Positions 48,184-59,921 of a DNA stretch of 64,000 nt are shown here, in pieces; positions within the stretch are counted from its first letter, which is position 1, and every line of letters starts with the position of its first letter. Below the pieces are notes generated by a model. It worked only from the letters and a program-made list of their open reading frames with translations. It was not told where the DNA came from and did not search any database. Location: the NCBI GenBank assembly GCA_001972305.1, contig BDDD01002913.1, forward strand, positions 192,565 through 256,564. The letters are read 5' to 3'. Origin of the DNA: Cephalotus follicularis. Its lineage: Eukaryota; Streptophyta; Magnoliopsida; Oxalidales; Cephalotaceae. The translations under genes were made by a program, and so were the position numbers.

Positions 48184-48222
<39 letters not shown>
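48184..48222. repeat. (AT)n microsatellite
   Basis: About 19 AT units. The matching place in the other LTR of G (near 40806) has only a few, so it expanded after insertion. Confidence 0.95.
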
Positions 48223-48227
<5 letters not shown>

Positions 48228-48668
48228 ATATCTGTTGCATTTCATAGCATGTAGTGCAGCCTGCATAACCATTGGTTGTTGACCCATTCTCATAATTGGC
48301 CAGGTCTAGGTAGTGGTGATGCACCGCAGTGAAGCAGCTTGAGATGGATCGCGAGTTCCTGTTAGATCTTGGTCAGCGGTTTAGATTTTGTTATATACCT
48401 TGTGTATAAGTTTGGATGTATAAGAGATATTTGTATTTCAGCTTTTGACCTGCCGGCTTCTGGCAGCGCTTAAGATATGTATGTTGATGTTATGGATATG
48501 GTCGGGCTTGTCTTTGAATATTGATGTTTATCTTTAGCATGCATATGGTATTTAAAGTTTTAAATTGTAGTATACTTTTGTAGTATGATATGAATGGATT
48601 GATTTAATTGACGGAATATCACGTGTCAGACCTTGGGGTTTCCCCACTATTCCGGGCATGACACATAA

Positions 48669-49700
48669 CTTGTAATGACCAAGGGTTATGGTAATAACAT
48701 AAAATCGAATGATCAGCTAATATACTCTCTTGTTTCTTCTTTTAGGTTGCTAGATAACATACTCTACATATTCAAATGGCAGACAGCGCTATTATATGGA
48801 ATGATTTATATTTTCTTAAGCTACAAAATCCACGTTTTATTGAATTGTTGTGCATTTTGAGGATGGCACTCACGAGCATGAGAATTTCTCATGTTATGAC
48901 TGAGATGCCCCCATATTAGGGATCATTGTATCTGACCATCACAAGGCCATGGTGGCTAAATGGTGGGCCACAATCATAGAGCCCGTTGCATGGCGATTAT
49001 TGGCTTGAAGCCAATTAACAATCACTATGCATGTTTTCACAGACCTTACGTGCCATGCTAATACAACTCGAGGAGTTGTTTGGCACACAGTCGGGGACTG
49101 ATAAAGGAAGATTTAGAACAAGCTGGGTCAAATCAATAAGTGATGCCTATTCCTTCTTCTTTAATAACCTCTAAGAGGAATGGATCAAGAAGATCCAGTT
49201 CCAAGGGCAAGGCGCCCATATGGAAGGAAGAAAAGGAACCACTACAAGTGGTTGGGATGCCATTCATAAGAGGATTAAACAACTTACTAAGCAGAATGGC
49301 TACTTCTTTTATGGGAAGCCAGGGCACTGGAAGAGATATAAATGATATAAACCCTTCACATTTTTTTGGAATTATTGATTAGGTCATACTGGCGGGGCTA
49401 GATAAACACGCTCGGTTAAGGATGGACTTTAGGACATCCAGAACGGGTAGTCCCTTCCAACATGTACACCATGTTTGATCGGTGAAATGACCAAATCTCC
49501 TTTCTCCGAGGACAGAGAGAAGGTAGTGGACATATTGTGTTTTTTCCGCACTCACATATGTGGTATATTGTCAAACAATGCACGAGAAGGTTTTCACTAC
49601 TTCATTACCTTCACCGGTGACTCGTCACGGTTTCACTAAGTGTTTTGGGTGAAACACAAATCTGAATCCTTTGAGAGTGTTAAAGGATTTAGACATGAAG
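48669..49700 (+). mobile_element. Element E interior, third piece (gag/integrase side)
   Basis: Decayed copia interior. A region near 49290-49340 looks like a CCHC-knuckle remnant (a G-K-P-G-H-W-K-R-type context). The 80-codon frame at 49140-49382 covers part of it. Nothing else is assignable. Confidence 0.55.
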
Positions 49701-51780
49701 TAGAGATGCAAACAGGACATTAGTGAACATGTCATCTTCCTATCTCATTATGGGATTATACGTTGTAGCGGCAGCGTACATCCTAAACCGGATTCCTATG
49801 AAATCCGTCCCCTCCATGTCTTACAAGGTATTGAAATGGAGGAAACCCAGCCTAAACCAAGAGGGTTAATGGTCGTCCAGCTTATGTAAGAAGGCGGAAA
49901 CCTCCTAAGATGGAGGCACGATAGGACCATTGCTGATTTTGTGGGGTATCGTAAGGAAACTTAGGGATACTACTTTTACCATCCTAGAAATTAAAAGGAG
50001 TTTTTGTTGTGTACTACATTCCTAAACAAGGAATGCCTGCTCACAGGGAGTAGTGGGAGCATGGTGGAATTGAGAAAGTAACGACCAGATGAATGCCCAC
50101 AAGATGATAAGAGATTAGAGGTGCAACCCTCTAAAGACAATGTTGGGAAAGGATCCAAATCTGAGATGGGATCTCAATAAGGCACTCCTCGAAAGAGTAG
50201 ATCAGGCAAGGTTTCAACAGTGCCTGAGAAATATGGTTTTCTCATGAAAGGCACTGATAAGTCTAAAGTCATCGGATATTACGAGTCCTGTGAGCTACAA
50301 GGAAACAGTGAAGAGCATTGATTCAAGGACATGACTAGGAGTCATGATATCCGAAATTCACTCCATATACACCAATCGAGTATGGAACTTGGTTAATGCT
50401 CCCATGGGCGGGTTGCCCAATGGTTGCATATATGTCTTTAAGAGAAAGATAGGCGTTAATGGAAAAGGTTGAACCCTTTAAAGCGCGATTGATTATGAAA
50501 GGGTATAGATAAATACAAGAGGTTAACTCTAATGAAACTTTGTTGTAAATCACCATGCTTAATTAATTCCATTCGGATACTGCATGCAATTCCCACTGAA
50601 TATGAAAATTACTAGTGGTAAATGGATGTGAAGATGACCTTCGTTGATGAACCATCTTGAAGAGGACATCCAAATGTTCCAAACCCGAGTGGTTTACATC
50701 CAAGTAGCATTAGCACAAAATGTGCAAACTCCTTAGGTCTTTCCATGACCTTAAGCAAGCATCCATTAGTTGAAATACCCATTTTTGATTTTCTCAAAAT
50801 AGTGCTATGCCTAATGACTACAGGAAATAGGATATCCTAGGTATCACTTTCTTAGTATGTACGTGAACAACATGCTACTCATTGATAATGATGTAGGTAT
50901 GTTATAGTACAATTAACCAAGAACTTCTACAAAAAGATTTGGGAGAGACTTCCTATGTTTTGGGAATGAAGTTCTAAAGAGATAGATCAAGTTTGTTGTT
51001 CAGACTTTCGCAAAGCCAGTATGTCAGCAGGATGCTAAAAAGGGTATGGTCTTTTGAATTCCATGTCTGACTTACTGCGAATAAGCTAAGGAATTCATCT
51101 TTCCAAGAGGGTGTCTTCCTAGACTTATGAGGAGACTGTTGCATGAATGGCTACCTTATGCTTCGGCTATAGGCTGCATCATGCTATACCATACTTTGTA
51201 CTAGTCCTGACATTGGCTAAGCCTATAGGGTCTGGCTAGTCAATTATCAGTCCAATCCCTGTGAAAGGCACTCGGATATTGTCAAAGAGATTTGAGAGAG
51301 ACTCAGGATTTCTTCTCGACATATGGACAAGATAGTGAATTGAAATTTAAGAGTTATTTTGACTTTGGTTTCGACTGTGATCTGGATGATCACAAGATTG
51401 TATCAGGGTATGTGCTTATCCTGAACAAAAGTTCTGTGTGAGTTGGATGAGTCTATAATAGTAAGGTACTATTGACTCAACCATGGAATAAGAGTTTGTT
51501 GTAACCTTTGATACCGAAAAATATGATGTTTGTTAGCGGAAGTTCAATGTGAAACTTTATGTAGTTCCATCCACTGTGTGTCCAGTTGTGGAGTATAGGA
51601 TGACGATGGGGGGCCTTTGCACATGCTATGGAACCCAGGTCTCATTACCGGGCTAGACTTATAAAGCGATAGTATCATAAGATTATATGATTAATATGAT
51701 CATATACAGAGGAAACGTTATATTAAAAAGATTTGCGATTGTAGCAAATTTTGGCAGACCCACTAACCAATGCCAAGAGC
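49700..51780 (+). pseudogene. Copia integrase, RT and RNase H remnants of element E
   Basis: Short stretches are recognisable in the copia order: an integrase end near 49.76-49.86 kb (AAYILNRIP and similar), RT around 50.38-50.95 kb (VFKRKIGVNG, then the region of the catalytic YVDD-type motif near 50.86 kb), and RNase H around 51.35-51.78 kb (DLDDHKIVSGYVL, then an A-D-P-L-T-type end near 51.76 kb). Integrase before RT is diagnostic of Ty1/copia. Long open frames are gone; dozens of breaks. The copia lineage cannot be fixed from these pieces. Confidence 0.82.
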
Positions 51781-51843
51781 ATCAAAGTACTCAAGTGATA
51801 GCGGAGGTATAATGGGCTTAGGCTATAGGTCTTCGTGGCTTGA

Positions 51844-51859
51844 GGGCCAAGTGGGAGAT
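51844..51859 (+). other. Polypurine tract of element E
   Basis: GGGCCAAGTGGGAGAT lies immediately before TGTTA of the 3' LTR. CCAAGTGGGAGATTGTTA is the classical copia junction. Confidence 0.92.
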
Positions 51860-52220
51860 TGTTATAGTAGGGGTGTCCCTGCTTACCACGAGGTGGCTTC
51901 ATGCTTGTATATATACTGTCTATTTATACATTTTGAATTCCTTTTCAAGTTGATGTGCATATTTCTGTAGTTTAATGGCAACCAGCTATATGTATTATCC
52001 TAACCCATCGCAATGGATCAATTGATCACCATGTCAACTGCGTATACATATAGTGCCATGTCATAAAAGGGTTGGATCTCATTCCTGGGAGGTTATGAGA
52101 ATCAGATCCTTACTCCCTTCTGACAAAACGTTCCAAGTCATATGTTCACTTTTTAGGGCAATTGATGAATCGTAAAGACTTGCCGTATTATGCTTGCCCT
52201 CTTGTGTGTGGGAGATGGAC

Positions 52221-54543
52221 TGTAACACCCCCGAGCTGTGGGAGTCGCTACAGATGCATATAAAAAAAACTTAACATAACTAAACGTACTAGAAAAGTTC
52301 ATCTTTATTAAGTACGTGATGGTTTAAAGCATAACTAATAACATACTGAATCTGATTATAAACGGAAACTTATTCATAACCAATGTCATAAACTGAAATT
52401 AGCATATTGTTCATTAAACAGGTTCCACTATGACCACATAAACTCAAAGGAACAGCTCCTAGATGATCCTCAGACACAAAGGAGTCACTCTCATCACACA
52501 TTGCCCGGTTGCTCCTGATAACCTGCCGCATGGAAACAAAAACGTGGCTGAGCAAACCTTAGTACGAATATAGAATGTAAAACAGTAAACGATATTTTAA
52601 TGCAAGAAGATTTCAAAGGTGCTTTTAAACAGAAATCTTAAGCAATAAAATAGTTTAAACATACTTTGTAAATGCCCACGGCAAAACATATAAACCAAGT
52701 TCATAGCTTTGAAAACATAAAGCATACCTTTCCAAAACATAGGTTCCATAACTGAGCACCAAAACACATAATATATCATAACACAGCTGAATTCATTAAG
52801 CCAGAAAAATATTCATTTCCGTAAAATATCAACTGACTTATTTCAAAGCATACGAAACATGTTCATAAAACTGAATTTATTTCAAATAATTCGGATGTCC
52901 AAAACTGATTTTATTTCGCTAAAATCGAAGAGAGTAGCAAAGAGCAGAATATCCGTACATTAATCATAAAAGTGAAACTGAATTGTTTCAATAAAATCAA
53001 ATAGCCAAAGAATGATAGAATCCGTACCTTATGCGATCATAGATTAACTTACGAATATCCGATAAATCTATTTGCCTCACGTAGCACAATAATCTATTCA
53101 ACATAACAATATTCAAATAAGGGTCTAAAATTCATTTTGGGCATAAAACAGAATCATAATGATGTTTAAAACAGACCCGGATTCATCAGAAGAGCAAATG
53201 GATGAAAACAGAAAGTTACCGGACAAACCAGCTGACTATTTCAGGGATCCAGTCGACTGTCCAAGGGGTGGCAGTCGACTACACAACAGGGCCAGTTGAC
53301 TACATAACATGGACTGCAGGCAGTCGACTGTGACAGGGTTCCAGTCGACTACTCAATGCAAAACAGTCGACTGTTACACAAGAGAGCCGACTACTCATAC
53401 TAAACAGCCGACTGTTCATATGGGCAGCCGACTGTTCTGGGTGACAGAACAGTAGTTTTGTGCAATCTAGTTGCCAAAACTCAGATTTTTCAACACCAGA
53501 AGATTACCAACATCAAAAACAACTTTGTATGGCATGTAAAACGATGGTATAACACTGAATTTGACAGGAACATATTGACATCGAATTATCTAAGAGTGAC
53601 TAGAACTTAAACCATAACATACCAATGCATAACCCAATTCTGTCCACTTATCACGATTACATGCATCAAAACCAGATTATACAACACTTCCTAGGTGTCT
53701 ACAGATTGCTATAAACATAGGATTTATTTGACAGGAAAACAAGAAGGTAGAAATCAAGACAAAAACTTCTCTAGCACCCTATACATGCCAAACAATTTCT
53801 TGATAAAACTAACAGCATAATCATCCTAAAAAGGCAACCATCTAACCTGCAATGGAGACACTAACTGAAGAAGAACACAGCTACTTGACAGAATCAAAGG
53901 AGAGAAACATACACTCAAAGTTTTGACAATGCCATTCAAATAACAATAAAACAATTACTAAATTAAACCTTGAAGAGACTAACCTTATGAATAGAGTAAG
54001 AAAACACAGGAATCACAGCCCAATGATACAGGCAGGTTCGGCAGCAGCAATACACAGGAATAGATAGCCGATTCAATGGCATCATTTCACATAAATAGCA
54101 AAAGGAATCAAAACGGGAAAGGATAACAAAAAGAAAAACCAAATCTATTTGGATAAGGAATATGTGCAGATTTTCAGGAAGAGAAAAAGGGAAGAGGGAG
54201 AAAATTACGGGAGGGAAATAATAAGAGGAGAGAGTGGCGGGAGAGATAAGGGAGAGAGAGAGAAAGAGAATAAAAGAAATAAAAAAAGGATATGGAAATA
54301 AAAAGAGATAGAAGTTTTAAAATAATTTTCTCTAAAACAAAATTATAATTATGCATTTTATAAAATTGGTTTGTGGTAATAAAATGACTTAAACTTTACC
54401 AATCAAATATTCATACTAACATGCCCAAAACCAAGGCTGGTATGAGTCAGCCCATAACATAAACCCGAAATAAAGCAGACAAATACTTAAAAGAAACAGA
54501 TACAACCCGTAAGAAAATACGTACAGGCGAACAGGGTATTACA
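52221..54543 (-). mobile_element. Solo LTR D2
   Basis: 2323 bp, bounded by TGTAACACCCCCG and GGGTATTACA, with perfect target repeats tggac (52216-52220, 54544-54548). Orientation is probably minus, by its ends and a TATA-like CTATTTATG on that strand near 54090. A CAGTCGACTG array (53222-53445) links it to solo LTR D, though the rest is clearly diverged. A GA-rich stretch lies at 54170-54310. No coding domain. Confidence 0.87.
53222..53445 (-). repeat. CAGTCGACTG array in D2
   Basis: About ten copies of agtcgact(g/a) or agccgact(g/a), including complete symmetric cagtcgactg at about 53321 and 53366, at 15-30 bp spacing. Confidence 0.9.
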
Positions 54544-56545
54544 TGGACCATCTCATTGCCATTTGGGTGTACCCTAAAGTTGATGCAAGGTTCATGCTAG
54601 GGAGCATGAGACTGAATAGACCAACCATAGGAAACCTATTTGGAAAGTCATACCTATGTTAATAGGATTCCTATAGTCTCGGTAGTGTGTACTTTAAGAC
54701 CTGCATTGTTTCCTTGGACCAAAGCGGCTGGCATGCGTTGTGTTGTAACCCCTTGGCGTTGTGTTGTGGGAGCTTCATTGAGATGTATGGGCGAGTGCGC
54801 CACAAGTGGTCGTCACACCCGTATGCGGGATGATCGACTCTTTATTATTTGTGTCCGTTGAAAACTTCAAAACCTTGATCAGGTATAAATAGACTAGAAA
54901 TGGGATTTTTAGGGAGGTCTACCGACAGTCTCAATGCGTACATGAATTTATAGTTATCGCGGCTTTACTTAGGGGTGACATTATTCCGAACCCTAGGTTG
55001 CGGCCAGAGCCAAGAATGACGAAGGATATATGACACATATGCTCATAACTGCATAAAGTACTGGTTTACCGAATGTCGACTTATAGACATGGTTGACTCC
55101 ATGGATCCGGGGGATGATTGAGAATCATACCGGGGTCATTCTAATAGTCGGGGATTATTTGGATGGTCGTACCAGAACTCCTGGGATGTTCTGGGAAACT
55201 TATAGCTGTATCGGTGACCAACTAGACTTTCGGGTCCAACCTGGTTTTGGAATTAGTTGAAGTGTGTGGGACACATGTCATTTAGTGAGAGTATGACACC
55301 TAGGAAGTGTTACTTGTCCAGAGAATATCTATTTTGCTGGCCTTTAATAATTTCTAAGGAAGTTAGTTCAAGCAGCACCATAAATAGATCATTCCGGGCT
55401 AAGGGGTATTTTGGGCATTTATGAATTCCTGAAAATTCATGGAGAGAGAACTCTTTTGGGATCATTTGGGCCAAACCTTCGAATTGATATTGCTTGCAGA
55501 TTGGGCTGGACCAATACCCTTTAAGTGCCATCAGTAACTTAGTTACTTCTTTTAGTTGGAAGCTAAATATTTTAGAAGGTTGAATTTTCAACTTTCTTAA
55601 TGACTAAGTTTTCTAAACTTGTCTTATAAGCTTCTTTATGGCCGGATAAATTTTTAGGGATGAGAGAGGTGTGTAATGCTTAATTTCCATTGGTTGAAAG
55701 TCTTTTAACAAAACAGATATTTGTTGTATCTCTTTGTAGCACACGGCATCCACACATAAGGAGACATAAAATTTCATTAAGTGTAATTTTGTCTCTTCTA
55801 TCTTCTCTACTTTTGGCCGACTCTCTCTTTTCTCTCTTCTCTTCCTCCATTACCATAAGTGAAGCTCAACATTCATGGTGTCTAAGAACTTGTTAGTTCT
55901 TGAAGAGTGAAGCCAAGATATTACTCCTCTCACCCTCCTTAACCGCCTTATATGTGGAGATATCTTCATATCTCTACCTCTAAATTGAGGAAATTTCTAG
56001 GATAGAACTTCCAACCAAACTCTCTTCATATGACCTTCTTGCCATGCCTTTGAGAAGATAAAATGTGAAGATGGATTGCTTGGAACTCAAAGGAAGGATT
56101 TTCAAAAGTTTGGAGGAGGAAAGAAGGTAATCATCTTTCTCCTTCATGTTTTATTAATATTATGAAGTGGTGTGTGTGTTGGTGCTAGAGCTTTGCCAAG
56201 CCCTAGACATTTTGCTATTTTTTAGGTGTTGTTGCGAGGGTTTTACCGGACCGTAGCTTGGTATGTGAATGCCTTAGGGTTTAGGTCTTGGTGGAATTGG
56301 AATTAGGGTTTTGTGTGCACCCTAACTCCATTTGGAATGTTAGCTAGTTTTTTGGGGTTAGAAAACCTAATCCACCTATGCCCTCCCTTGCTTGGATTCG
56401 GCCAAGGGGACTTTTAATAGACCAATTAGTGATCCTTGTATGTAATTGGGGCATTTCATGGCATTGGTTATGAATGATAATCACCCTAAGCCCTACTTGC
56501 CTAAAATGATTTTCTTCCGCTGCTATCCCAATTTCCAACACCTAT

Positions 56546-57110
56546 AATATGGCTCTAATTTTGTATCGCATACTTGGTATTTCATTATTCAAAAATAATG
56601 AAAACAACAAACACATCTTATGCATCCTAGCATATTATCACATAATAAGCATTAAACTCGTGTCATGCAACCTAGAAAATATATCACATATATAAACTAC
56701 ATGGATTATTATGGACTTTACTAATGCAATTTGCTCGAGCTAAGTAAATCACTTGGTCTTGTCCTAGGAGTTTTATTACAAAGCTTTGTATCCCATACAA
56801 GCATGGGTCTTGCATATCTTCGAAGGCTCTTGATGCCTTCCAACAATCTCCTGGTTGACAACTCTTGTACAACAAAAACTATCTACTATGAAAGAAACCT
56901 CGAATTTTCAATCGAGGGGATGTACATAGAGGGAGATAGAAATATACAAAGAAGAATAGAGAGAGAAGGAAGGCATGCAATGACACGACCCATCCCTCAA
57001 AGCCATAACTCCTCCAGATGAGCCTTGAAAATTTGAACTTAATTTCATTTCTTCTTGAGTTAATCCATACCATTGACCTCCATTAAAACTATAATGGTAA
57101 ACAGCGTGTT
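56546..57110. other. Unassigned sequence right of element E
   Basis: This continues 18124 across E. AT-rich. A GA-rich stretch at 56925-56975, read on the minus strand, could be an old LTR leader. The open frames at 56731-57129 overlap on both strands and show no domain. Confidence 0.45.
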
Positions 57111-57114
57111 TGCA

Positions 57115-57310
57115 GATAACCTGGTGCAAAGCGTCGAGGTCTCCCTTAGCTTCCAGAACTCTTCTTAACTTCTTTGCTCCAAGGTCTGACCTTTACTTTT
57201 GAGGTCTACCTTCATGCATCAAGGTCTGACTTTGAGCTTTAAGCTCTGTCCTCTACCTCTGAGGTTTGCTCTGGCATTTGGAACTCTGCCTTCAATTGTT
57301 CAAGCTCTAC
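57115..57310. repeat. GAGGTCT-type motif array, left
   Basis: Repeats of aggtctgacctt, gaggtctacc and gaggtttgctc occur at 18-30 bp spacing. The same motif forms a longer array at 61238-61830. Confidence 0.75.
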
Positions 57311-57576
57311 CATAGCAGAACTGTTGCTAAAACTTGCAGTTTAAATCACAAGTTATATTTCCACACTCCCGAACAAGGAATCAGTTCACAAATCCAAATT
57401 CATCCTATGCAGCACTCAAGTAGATTAAAATAATCAAGAGAGAAGAGAGTTAGAGAATGAGAGCAAGATTTATAGTGGTTCGGCCCAATTGTGCCTACGT
57501 CCACTTCCTCAAGTGCCTTTGAGGTTTCACTAGTGTAAAGCCTCTTTACATGCATGGCATGATCATTATGGCCATA

Positions 57577-57604
57577 GATATATATATATATATATATATA
57601 TATA
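57577..57604. repeat. (TA)n microsatellite
   Basis: About 13 TA units. The frame read through it (IYIYIY) is an artefact. Confidence 0.95.
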
Positions 57605-58110
57605 ACTTGTCTGCTCAAAATATATTAACAGTTCAAAATCAAAATCCCACATGCTAAATGTATGCATGTGAAACTGGCATGAACTGCTAGAGAATAATGT
57701 CCATACTCGTGGTCTGCCTCTGTCAACCCAACTGTTTCAGGGTTGGTGGATCAAGTAGCTTGCCCTATGCTATTTGAAATATAGATAAGAGAGGACTAGT
57801 CCAGATGACGAAGTGAGTGGGGAAAAATCATTCCCTGTTGCTTTCATACCAGAATCCATTGAATAAACTCCATACACAAATAAGCGCTCCGCATCCACGA
57901 TAATATCAAAGCACATAAAAACATTGGAGTTTGTAGAGGTGATCAAAGAATGTGCCCAAAGGATCATAATTTATGGGAACGCCGTAATCATATATCATAT
58001 CATCATCACACATCATCATCCTCATATCATCCGTGCAGAGTAGCCACATAGGCTATGTATAAATAAACAAGACACACAGGGTGCGTAATAATAACCAACC
58101 ACAAGACTGC

Positions 58111-58545
58111 AAATCATCAGACCAGCCACACAAGCTACATATCATCACACCAGCCACACATGTTGTATATCATCAGACCAGCCATACAAGCTGCATAGCT
58201 CATCTTACCAGCCGCACAACCTATATCTCCTCTGACTGGCCACACAGGCTGTATCTCCTCTTACTAGCCGCACAGACTGTATCTCATCTAACTAGCCACA
58301 CAGGCTGTATCTCCTCTGACTAGCCGTATGGGCTGTATCTCATATGACTAGCCGCACAAACTGTATCTCCTTCGATTGCCACATAGGTTGTATCTCCTCT
58401 GACTAGCCAGACTGGCTGTATCTCCTCTGGCTAGCCACACAGGTTGTATCTCCTCTGGCTAGCCACACAGGTTATATCTCATATGACTAGCCGCACAGGC
58501 TGTATCACTCCTGACTGGCCACATAGGCTATATCATCAAGATATA
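58111..58545. repeat. ~28-bp minisatellite, about 15 units
   Basis: The consensus unit is tagccacacaggctgtatct plus cctctgac. Units differ by a few bases and are mostly 28 bp. The LARD LTRs hold one related copy each (near 3243 and 8948). Confidence 0.92.
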
Positions 58546-58675
58546 ATCAACAATCAAATGATGTGCCCATAAAATCATTATAACCAGGGATACTGGTACA
58601 AATAAAACCTCATCATCTCATATTAGCTCGTCAAAGGCCTCAAAGTAGCACCCCCCCTCTCGACCGAGGTCCTAC

Positions 58676-58800
58676 GTGTCTTCGTACGCCCCTCTACTGT
58701 TGCCCAATGAGCCAACTACACTGCACGCCCCTTTACCCTTGCCCAAGGGGCCTACTTCACTGCACGCCTCCCTACCCTCGCCTGAGGGGCCTACTTCCAA
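58676..58800. repeat. ~46-bp repeat, 3 units
   Basis: Units carry cgcccctctac, gcccaaggggcctac and cactgca. The 60-codon frame through them is repetitive (LPLPKGPTSLHA type). Confidence 0.8.
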
Positions 58801-58967
58801 TAATATCTCATCTCATGTCATGATCTCATCATATCATCATTCTCATGCACCAGTGTAGAGTATGCCTAAGCCTAGGAAATGATACATCATAGTATCTCAC
58901 TCTCGTCCTATAAAACCATGCCTCGCACGAGGGGCCTACAGCTCACCCTTGCCAAGACGCTAATCCA

Positions 58968-59123
58968 GAACATCCATACCTCGGCCTCTACCGAGAGGCT
59001 AATCACTAATAACCATACCTTGGACTCTTCCAAGAGGTTAATCAATAACAACCATACCTCAGCCTCTACCGAGAGGCTAATCCATAACAACCATACCTTG
59101 GCCTCTACTGAGAGGCTAACCTG
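58968..59123. repeat. 39-bp minisatellite with hairpin core, 4 units
   Basis: Cores start at 58984, 59023, 59062 and 59101, exactly 39 bp apart. Three of four read gcctctac(c/t)gagaggc, a perfect 6-bp stem with a 4-base loop. The second unit differs but keeps the inner ctct/agag pairing and gains an extra T-A pair. 39 is a multiple of three, so a 93-codon frame stays open. Confidence 0.92.
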
Positions 59124-59921
59124 TCATCAGATAACCAAACGCGGTCTGATAGGTAAGTAACGGAGCTCTGCTGCACTCACACTTAGCATACCATCATAGA
59201 CCAACGGTATGCTATAGATCTAGGTTATGGATACCCGAGGGCAGATCCCATATCGTACCCCATCATAGACAATGAGCCTACTAAGGAGAGTTGAGCATCA
59301 TAAGTACACCTCACCCTAGATCGATTTGGTATCAAATGTAACATGTCACAGAGTACCAGTATCCGACTACAATTTGCGATATCACCAAGCATGATAATAT
59401 ATAACCTGGGGAGATAACATCGTCACCTAGAGCCAAAGCACTCATGTGCTAGGCAACCATCTCATAATGATAGAGCATGCTAAACATAACGCATACAGAA
59501 AGTCCAATTTCGATTATAACACATCATGATCACCAAAGGACAAATGTGTGTGTGTATATATATATATAAAACCCACTCAAAGATTTATTCGGTTCACCAT
59601 CATGGATAGTCCCCTTGAATGTTCCGGATCATCTACTGGATCATTGCTAGAATATGGGAAAGAATTCACTTCTATGCTTGTTTTCTTGATGATGAAAAAT
59701 TGGCTAGATAATAAGGAGAACTGAATTAGGTAGAATTTGGCCAACACAAGAATGAAAAGAGGCCCGTAGCCTTCCTCCTGTCCAATTTTTAAACCATCTG
59801 TGTATATATATGAGTGTGGAGAGCTTTCTAGAATTCTGGAGAATTTTGGAGAATTTTGGATGTAATGGGCTGACAATTTGGGTTTAAGAAAAAAAAAACA
59901 TGGCCCATCTCAAGTGTTACA

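Larger units (their letters stand above)
38887..48663 (+). mobile_element. Ty3/gypsy chromovirus G (Tekay type), full length, broken
   Basis: LTRs at 38887-41256 and 46200-48663 (2.37 and 2.46 kb), with perfect target repeats cataa (38882-38886, 48664-48668). In order: primer site, gag with CCHC knuckle, protease, RT, RNase H, integrase, chromodomain-like end, polypurine tract. The LTR sequence differs from F, so it is a separate family within the same clade. It is broken, with about fifteen or more interruptions. By eye the LTRs differ at about one position in ten over the first 100 bp, so it is distinctly older than F. It is inserted in the interior of E. Confidence 0.93.
46200..48663 (+). 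repeat. 3' LTR of element G
   Basis: Partner of 38887-41256 with the same order of TATA box (46392-46402), donor-like site (46575-46582) and motif array. It is about 95 bp longer, partly through the AT microsatellite at 48184-48222. Confidence 0.92.
18125..56540 (+). mobile_element. Ty1/copia element E, nearly complete but decayed and heavily inserted
   Basis: Start, end and family are clear. The LTRs begin TGTTA (18125, 51860) and end TTCCAACA (34740, 56540), with perfect target repeats cctat (18120-18124, 56541-56545). An initiator-Met primer site follows the 5' LTR and a polypurine tract precedes the 3' LTR. Remnant domains occur in the order integrase, reverse transcriptase, RNase H, the order that defines Ty1/copia. 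Without insertions each LTR is about 2.35-2.45 kb. It holds F, S2, S3, G and D2 directly and S1 indirectly. The coding region is a fossil with dozens of breaks. By eye the LTRs differ at roughly one position in eight or nine over the first 130 bp, so it is old. Confidence 0.92.
51860..56540 (+). repeat. 3' LTR of element E (split by D2)
   Basis: The own sequence is 51860-52220 plus 54549-56540, about 2.35 kb, matching the 5' LTR pieces in order. A donor-like AAGGTAATC near 56113 matches ATAGGTAATG at about 34302 in the 5' LTR. Confidence 0.92.
57150..59921 (-). mobile_element. Probable LARD-related LTR H
   Basis: The proposed start on the minus strand is TGTAACACTTGAG at 59921; the other end is uncertain. 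Shared with the LARD LTR in the same order: the gtggttcgg / cctacgtccac module at 57474-57511, a tagccacataggc phrase near 58040 (single at 3243 and 8948, expanded here), and caatga / atcatagac phrases at 59190-59280. A TATA-like ATATATATG lies near 59795-59812. It has no target repeat that I can fix and no protein domain, so this is an inference from shared modules. Confidence 0.4.

Noticed and set aside
57577-57604. Possible TATA box
   Set aside because: A plain TA microsatellite with no leader-like sequence beside it.
58111-58545. CRISPR-like array
   Set aside because: Units are tandem with no unique spacers, and the context is a plant LTR region. It is a minisatellite.
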